Assembly (NCBI RefSeq): GCF_964355755.1
Contig: NC_092673.1
Coordinates: 25,983,001-26,047,000 of the forward strand
Source: Antedon mediterranea
Taxonomy: Eukaryota; Echinodermata; Crinoidea; Comatulida; Antedonidae
Direction: 5' to 3'
DNA: 64,000 nucleotides
Part shown: positions 58,691 through 64,000 of the stretch, piece after piece
How positions within the stretch are numbered: position 1 is the stretch's first letter
Layout of the letters: every line of letters begins with the position of its first letter
The notes under the pieces: generated by a model
What the model was told of the DNA's origin: nothing
Databases searched by the model: none
The model's input: only the letters and a program-made list of their open reading frames with translations
Made by a program: the position numbers and the translations under genes

Positions 58691-60854
58691 CAAAGTAATC
58701 ATCACATTTTGTAGTTGCATGGTTGTACTCTATAACTATAATAGGGTTCTTGCGAATTTTGACAACCTAGTACCCATTATGCAATGTGTGAAAATACCTC
58801 TGAGCGAGTTAAAAGCTTTTTACATTAATTCATTTTATAAATATACCAATTCATGATTTTTCAGTTATTAAGTTCATTTAAATAACAGTATTGTTTACAT
58901 GGCAAAGAAACACTAGTAATGTAAGGTTGAGAATGTCGACTTGACATTTACTGCAGAAGACAGGAAATGTCAAGATATTCTCAATCTTACTTTGATTCTC
59001 TTTTTCTCGGAATTTAGCAGTTTATCACAAACCTTCCTTTACTAACAACCATATCCAGCTTCTCATTCGATAAAACGAGTTTTTTGTCAACACAATATAA
59101 ACAGCAGGCTGTGAGTTCAGTATAAAATATTTCGTCCAATTATGTATAAATTCAATTTAAGTTTACTACCCAAGTCATATAATGTAGAACAGGAGATATG
59201 TGAAGGACCTACTGAAGTATACAGCAACGTATACTGCATAATAATGAGAATATGATACACAGGCCATCACAAAGTTCTTGTTTATCTATATCTCATCATT
59301 TTAAATTAACCTGGGTTCCTGAAACATTATCCAATCAAGATGGATAAGCAAGTGCGCATAATGTAATTCAAAAGATTGAATTAACAGATAACTACACCGC
59401 AACAATATTTCAACAGTGTGCTTGTCCTACAAATGATATAATATTATATATATTTAAAAAGTATTGCTTTGGAGATCCTGGGCTGTGTATATTAAATAAT
59501 CAATTATTATATGCTTTATTTAAAGAGAAAACTTTTATACATAACAACGTCATATTCATTTGATCTGTGTTGCACATGCATATACAATTACATAAAACAA
59601 TTTAAACAAAAAATGTTTTTTCAGTTTATCACTGTTTTAGAGATTTTTTTCTACCTGTGAACAAATATAAGATATATTTTATATTAAATTATTGGTTCAC
59701 ATTATAAACTGACAATATTAATTTACAATATTTAACTTTTAAGATTGGGGTGGAAAAAAATGTGGAATTTAATTATATAAATAAGATTTATAATTCCACC
59801 TTAAGACTGAAAGTGAGTGAGCATGATGTGCACACAAACAGAACATTTTTAATAATTATTGGAAACAGCATAAAGTAATGTTTATAAGTATTTTGTTATG
59901 TTCTTTTATGTTGCTTTCAAACTATTGTATTTCTGCTATTTCATGTCTGTTTTTAAATATTGATTGTTTTAAAATAATATAACTCAAGTTTGAATTTTTT
60001 ATATAGTAATAATTTTATTAATAATTTTATTAATATGCATTTTAGAATTTAATGTTGAAAATGTACTCACTCATACTACAGTATTTCCATTTTAAATTGG
60101 CAAATAAAATTAAATCTGAATCTGATGTCTACATCCAACAGCTAAACATTTCATCCAAAGATTAAGGCAATAAAAGTAGGCTAAAGTATCATCATAGGTG
60201 ACAGAGATACTATGAATGAATTACCTATAAACAATCAATATCTTGCGACTTTGTAATTTTAAAATGTAACCGACATGGTTGTAGTACTGTATTCATATTA
60301 CTACTACAGTATGTATCATGTTCAGAATTTTATCTCGTCAATAAATTATACTTTGTAAGCTATTGGATGACATAAAACGAATCAGAAAGAGAGAACAAAC
60401 CCAATTTTGCAAATATACTTGAGAACAAATCCCTCGCTGGTTTAGACAATCACGTAAACAATCCCCAGTAGAGTAACGAATCTAATATTGCCGAAGTTGG
60501 CTGAAATTAAATGGATTATCCCTTCAATAGGTTTAAATGTTATGGATTAGTATGCCTTTATTAAGTCTTTCCTGTTGAATGGGTAATTTATTTAGATATT
60601 ATTCGCATGAAATAGATCAAACATCATTAATAAAATAAAATTCAGTAAAGAACAAATAAATGTTAGATTTGTCTAGATTTCTAGAATTTGATGGTCCTCA
60701 ATTTTGTCACAATTAATTATTTAGAACATTAAAAAAAGTGACACTGAAACAATTGATATATAATTACACAGTCAACTAGTTGAATTTTAATATCACAAAC
60801 ATTACTTTTGTTTTCTAACCGTTGTCTTTTTATAAGTTAATTCACTATCTGTAT

Positions 60855-60972
60855 TCATTTTCTGTCGAAGTGAACACCTTTTATTAAAATTACAAAATGC
60901 CGTATTCAAAGTTTGATTTTAGTGATCTTTATTTTTCATGTTTTGGGAAATAATACATCTTTAAATAATTCA
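60855..60972 (-). repeat. Third copy of the inverted-repeat terminus
   Basis: The reverse complement begins TTTAAAGATGTATTATTTCC and continues AAAACATGAAAAATAAAGATCA, TTTGAATACGGCAT, TTCACTTCGACAGAAAA. This is closely similar to 1583-1690. Confidence 0.65.
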
Positions 60973-61470
60973 TATAAACAGAGTGGCTGTGGCTCAATTC
61001 TGAGTAAAACTAAATCTATAAACTCAGATAGTGTAATATAAGAAGTTGGTTGCATCACGATTCATCAATACTAATAGTAGTTGATTCATCCATTTGGCCG
61101 AGTGTACATTTCATACTGACTTTTGGGTAAATAAATTATCACACTATTTACATCTACAGGTATAAATTGCATTCTACAGTACATTCAACTCATGACTAGA
61201 CTGAGAATGTACTTTAATCAAAAAGCTGATAGTTCTTTGGCATAGGACCACTTTAATTGTCCAAATTGTATACTGTATAGAATTATGCGTCACTGTAAGA
61301 TATAGGTAGCAGTTCCTTCCTGATGACAGATAAACTCAAATTAATGCTACTTTACATTCAAACTGAGATTCTGATCCAGAGGACAGATAAAGAATCATGA
61401 AAAATTGGTACACAATAGTAGTGTATAAAAATAGAACCATATCAAGTGTGAATGTAGTCTAAAGATGAAG

Positions 61471-61627
61471 AAAAGAGTCTGTCCACAGTATCTTTGAAAA
61501 AAGTTTGAACAAAAATGTGATGTGCCCAAATTGATAGGCTTAAATATCATAACAACATCATGTCCATATATGGGCACATCACATTTTTTTGTCACAAAAA
61601 TACTTGATAGTGTAGACATAGCTTTAA
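61471..61627. mobile_element. Palindromic MITE, family 1, diverged
   Basis: Ends GTCTGTCCACAGTATC and TTGATAGTGTAGACATAGCT, with the core GGGCACATCACATTTTTTTG. The plus-sense ends are mutated. Confidence 0.8.
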
Positions 61628-64000
61628 ATGGGGCAGATCCTAGATTAAGTAGGTGGAGAAATTGGGGTGGTACTGATTGTGGATGAAGAATCAAACATGG
61701 GATTACTAATTTTCTTTTGGCTCTTCTTCATGATTATGGGTACTGTTGTATCACTTTGAAAACAGGTAAAAGTTTATCTAATTGTACAACATTTTGGAAC
61801 TGTTATATATCTGTTATTTATATTGTAGCAACTTTAAACTTGAAAAATCTAATTTAATTAATTCCGAGTTAACTTTAATGTATTCACAAAGAAATATCAA
61901 TCTCACAGAGACAACTTCAAAATCATTAAACTGTCATCATCATCTGAAGCGATGAATAATTTAGAAAGAAATTATGTATCGTTTCAATCATTGGAATTAC
62001 ATACACACAAATAAAAAAAATGAAAAAGAAATGAGGACAAAGAATGATGATGATATTGATATATAGCCTAGTTGAATTCTAAAATATTACTTACAAAAAG
62101 TTTTAATGATAATTCATTTTACATTAATGGTGGAAAAAACAAGGATCTGAGAATCAAAACAGGTATATGCATGGTTTGCATTGTGTTAGATGTGAAATGT
62201 GAAATATCATTTTCCAAAAAATGGTACAAAAAACTGCATTATCTTACCTTTCCTTTCTTAAGTAGAAAGGGCCCAAAGTATCTTTAGATGCAAAGGTAAT
62301 GATTGCTTTAAATTTGTATTATATATTGAAATAATTTGTTGCAAAGTCTAGATATGAATGTTAACCATTAGATTAAATTTCTTGAGAAAAATGAAATGAA
62401 ATATATTATACATCATCTAGGCTTAGGGTGTGAAGTTGGCATGTTGTAGTGTTATTATGGAGGTATTTTTTACCTCCATGGTGTTATAATAGAGGAAATA
62501 TTTAGAAGATTCTAATGGAATATGTGTGAAAATTAATCATACTTCAATATAAATCTATCTTAAATAATTTCAAATAGAAATTTTTAATTCAAAAAGAAAT
62601 CTTGCTAAATCTTTGTTGCACCTTCTAGAAAATTATAATTTAAATGTACTTGCTTTTAATAGTACCTTTAAAGGTCATCAAGACACGTTGAGATGGTGAA
62701 CATTCAAATTCAGATCTCTCACGTCCAGGATGCACCCAAAGAATTGTTTAGAATTATATTTTTTAATGCATCTCCCAGATTTCTCAAATGTACACGAAAT
62801 CCCTCGAAAATCATTCTGAGAGGATGTGCAAAGGTGTAAATTACATTTTGATGGCATATATAAATGAAGAGTTATCAGCTATGACGTCGAATGGACAAAC
62901 AAGCTGAGTCCTCATGTCCTAATCTTCAAGGTAATTAATGACACAATTTCTATGAATTTGACTTAGGACCCATGCAAAATATGTATCTCAAAACAATTTC
63001 ATTATTGCAAATGTTTTGTAACTACTGTGGAATAGCTTTGCATCAGGGTGTTGAGTAATTGGTCAGATGTTTTGCCCTACTATGACAGAATTTGTACTTT
63101 ATACTATTAAGATCATTATTTCAAGATGAATATATTGGGGCTCTTTCATCAATCCAAGGAGAACCTGTATTGGATGTAAAATTTTAAAATATATTAAACA
63201 AATGTACATTGTCACAAGCACATCAATACTTTTGTAACTGACCGAGGATGAAATTTGGCTAGACACTTTGATCAATAGTTTGCATAAGACACTACAAGCA
63301 TTCATAGAATGACCGAGTAGAAAGGTAAATGACACGTCATATGTACCATTGATAAAGTTTATGAGCAGTCAATTAAAAACCTCATTCAAAGAATGGCTTA
63401 ATTGAAAATCTTTAAAGCAATCAACCCACAGACTTTACTATTACCTATGGTAAGAAATGCCAAGTTATGATTTAAATGCTTTATTTTAAATATATTGTTG
63501 CAATAATAGGTTAATTGTGAAAATACACTTTTCACACAATTAGTATTTTGAATTTAGGTCGGTTCTCGTTAGGTCAAAGATGTTGAGGAAAAAAATATAA
63601 TATTTGTGTTGTTTTCCATAAATATTTTATACATAAATATAATTCAGAAACAAATGACAGATCGGATAAAAATATATCTGCAACATCTGGTTAACAATTA
63701 TCTTGAGAACAAAGTTTAACCAGCTATTTAAAATTTTTCCAGTTTCTGGATAAAATGATATGAAATTGAGGTGCAGTATATTATTTAAATATAGTTATGC
63801 ATTTTACAGCAAAAACAGAATTAATGTAATTTATGAGGTACAATGTATCCAATTTGTTTTTTTAAACAACATATGGTCAATTCCTGAAAGATATTGAAAA
63901 ATGATTTATCGTTTCATATGCTAAAATTTTACTTTATGTATGAAAAACAAGAAGTTACAAGTGTATATATAAGAACAACTTTATTCTTAATGGTACTAAT

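Larger units (their letters stand above)
58700..64000. other. Probable KChIP intron or upstream sequence
   Basis: AT-rich. Contains a family 1 MITE (61471) and a terminus relic (60855). I searched the minus strand for exons of EF-hands 1-2 and found none I could support. Confidence 0.5.

Noticed and set aside
62245-62285. Possible 37-base KChIP mini-exon with a GTAAGA donor (minus)
   Set aside because: Splice-like ends but the residues do not resemble any KChIP N-terminal exon; chance in AT-rich DNA is likely.

Overview
This window is animal nuclear DNA. It is AT-rich, split by introns and dense with small transposons, with no sign of bacterial or viral gene organisation. The spliced genes are animal families: an AMN1/FBXL-type leucine-rich-repeat protein, a KChIP-type calcium sensor and a mannose-6-phosphate-receptor-like protein. 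With the LINE/SINE/MITE mix, including a 5S-rRNA-type SINE and L1-like and CR1/jockey-like LINE ends, this suggests a marine invertebrate deuterostome, perhaps an echinoderm. The species cannot be fixed from sequence alone.

Layout. 0-4.2 kb: a 5'-truncated LINE, then a 2.6 kb region bounded by a diverged inverted repeat. 4.7-7.3 kb and 14.5-18.7 kb (+ strand): two paralogous three-exon genes. Each has a TATA box, a non-coding first exon, and encodes a 110-residue secreted precursor with a six-cysteine knottin-like domain at identical cysteine spacing. An L1-like insertion with a target-site duplication lies between them at 10.2-11.3 kb. 19-27 kb: MITEs and simple repeats, no gene recognised. 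27.5-29.85 kb (- strand): a complete six-exon, 338-residue MRH (mannose-6-phosphate receptor homology) membrane protein. Its stalk is encoded by an in-frame 24-bp minisatellite. 30-34.6 kb: MITEs and SINEs. 34.6-46.7 kb (- strand): a complete 11-exon coding region for a 542-residue LRR protein, with introns full of MITEs, a piggyBac-like element and a 5S-derived SINE. 47-53 kb: AT-rich sequence and a degenerate minisatellite. 53.0-58.3 kb (- strand): the last four coding exons of a KChIP/KCNIP homologue; one exon is wedged between two minisatellites. 58.7-64 kb: probable intron or upstream sequence of the same gene, with its 5' exons not found.

The genes do not form a functional unit: LRR and KChIP genes are head-to-tail neighbours, and the two cysteine-rich genes are a tandem duplicate pair. 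The best candidate for something undescribed is that secreted peptide family. Next is the mannose-6-phosphate-receptor-like protein with a tandem-repeat proline-rich stalk and apparently altered sugar-binding positions. All exon models come from reading splice sites and reading-frame phase by eye; there is no transcript or database support.
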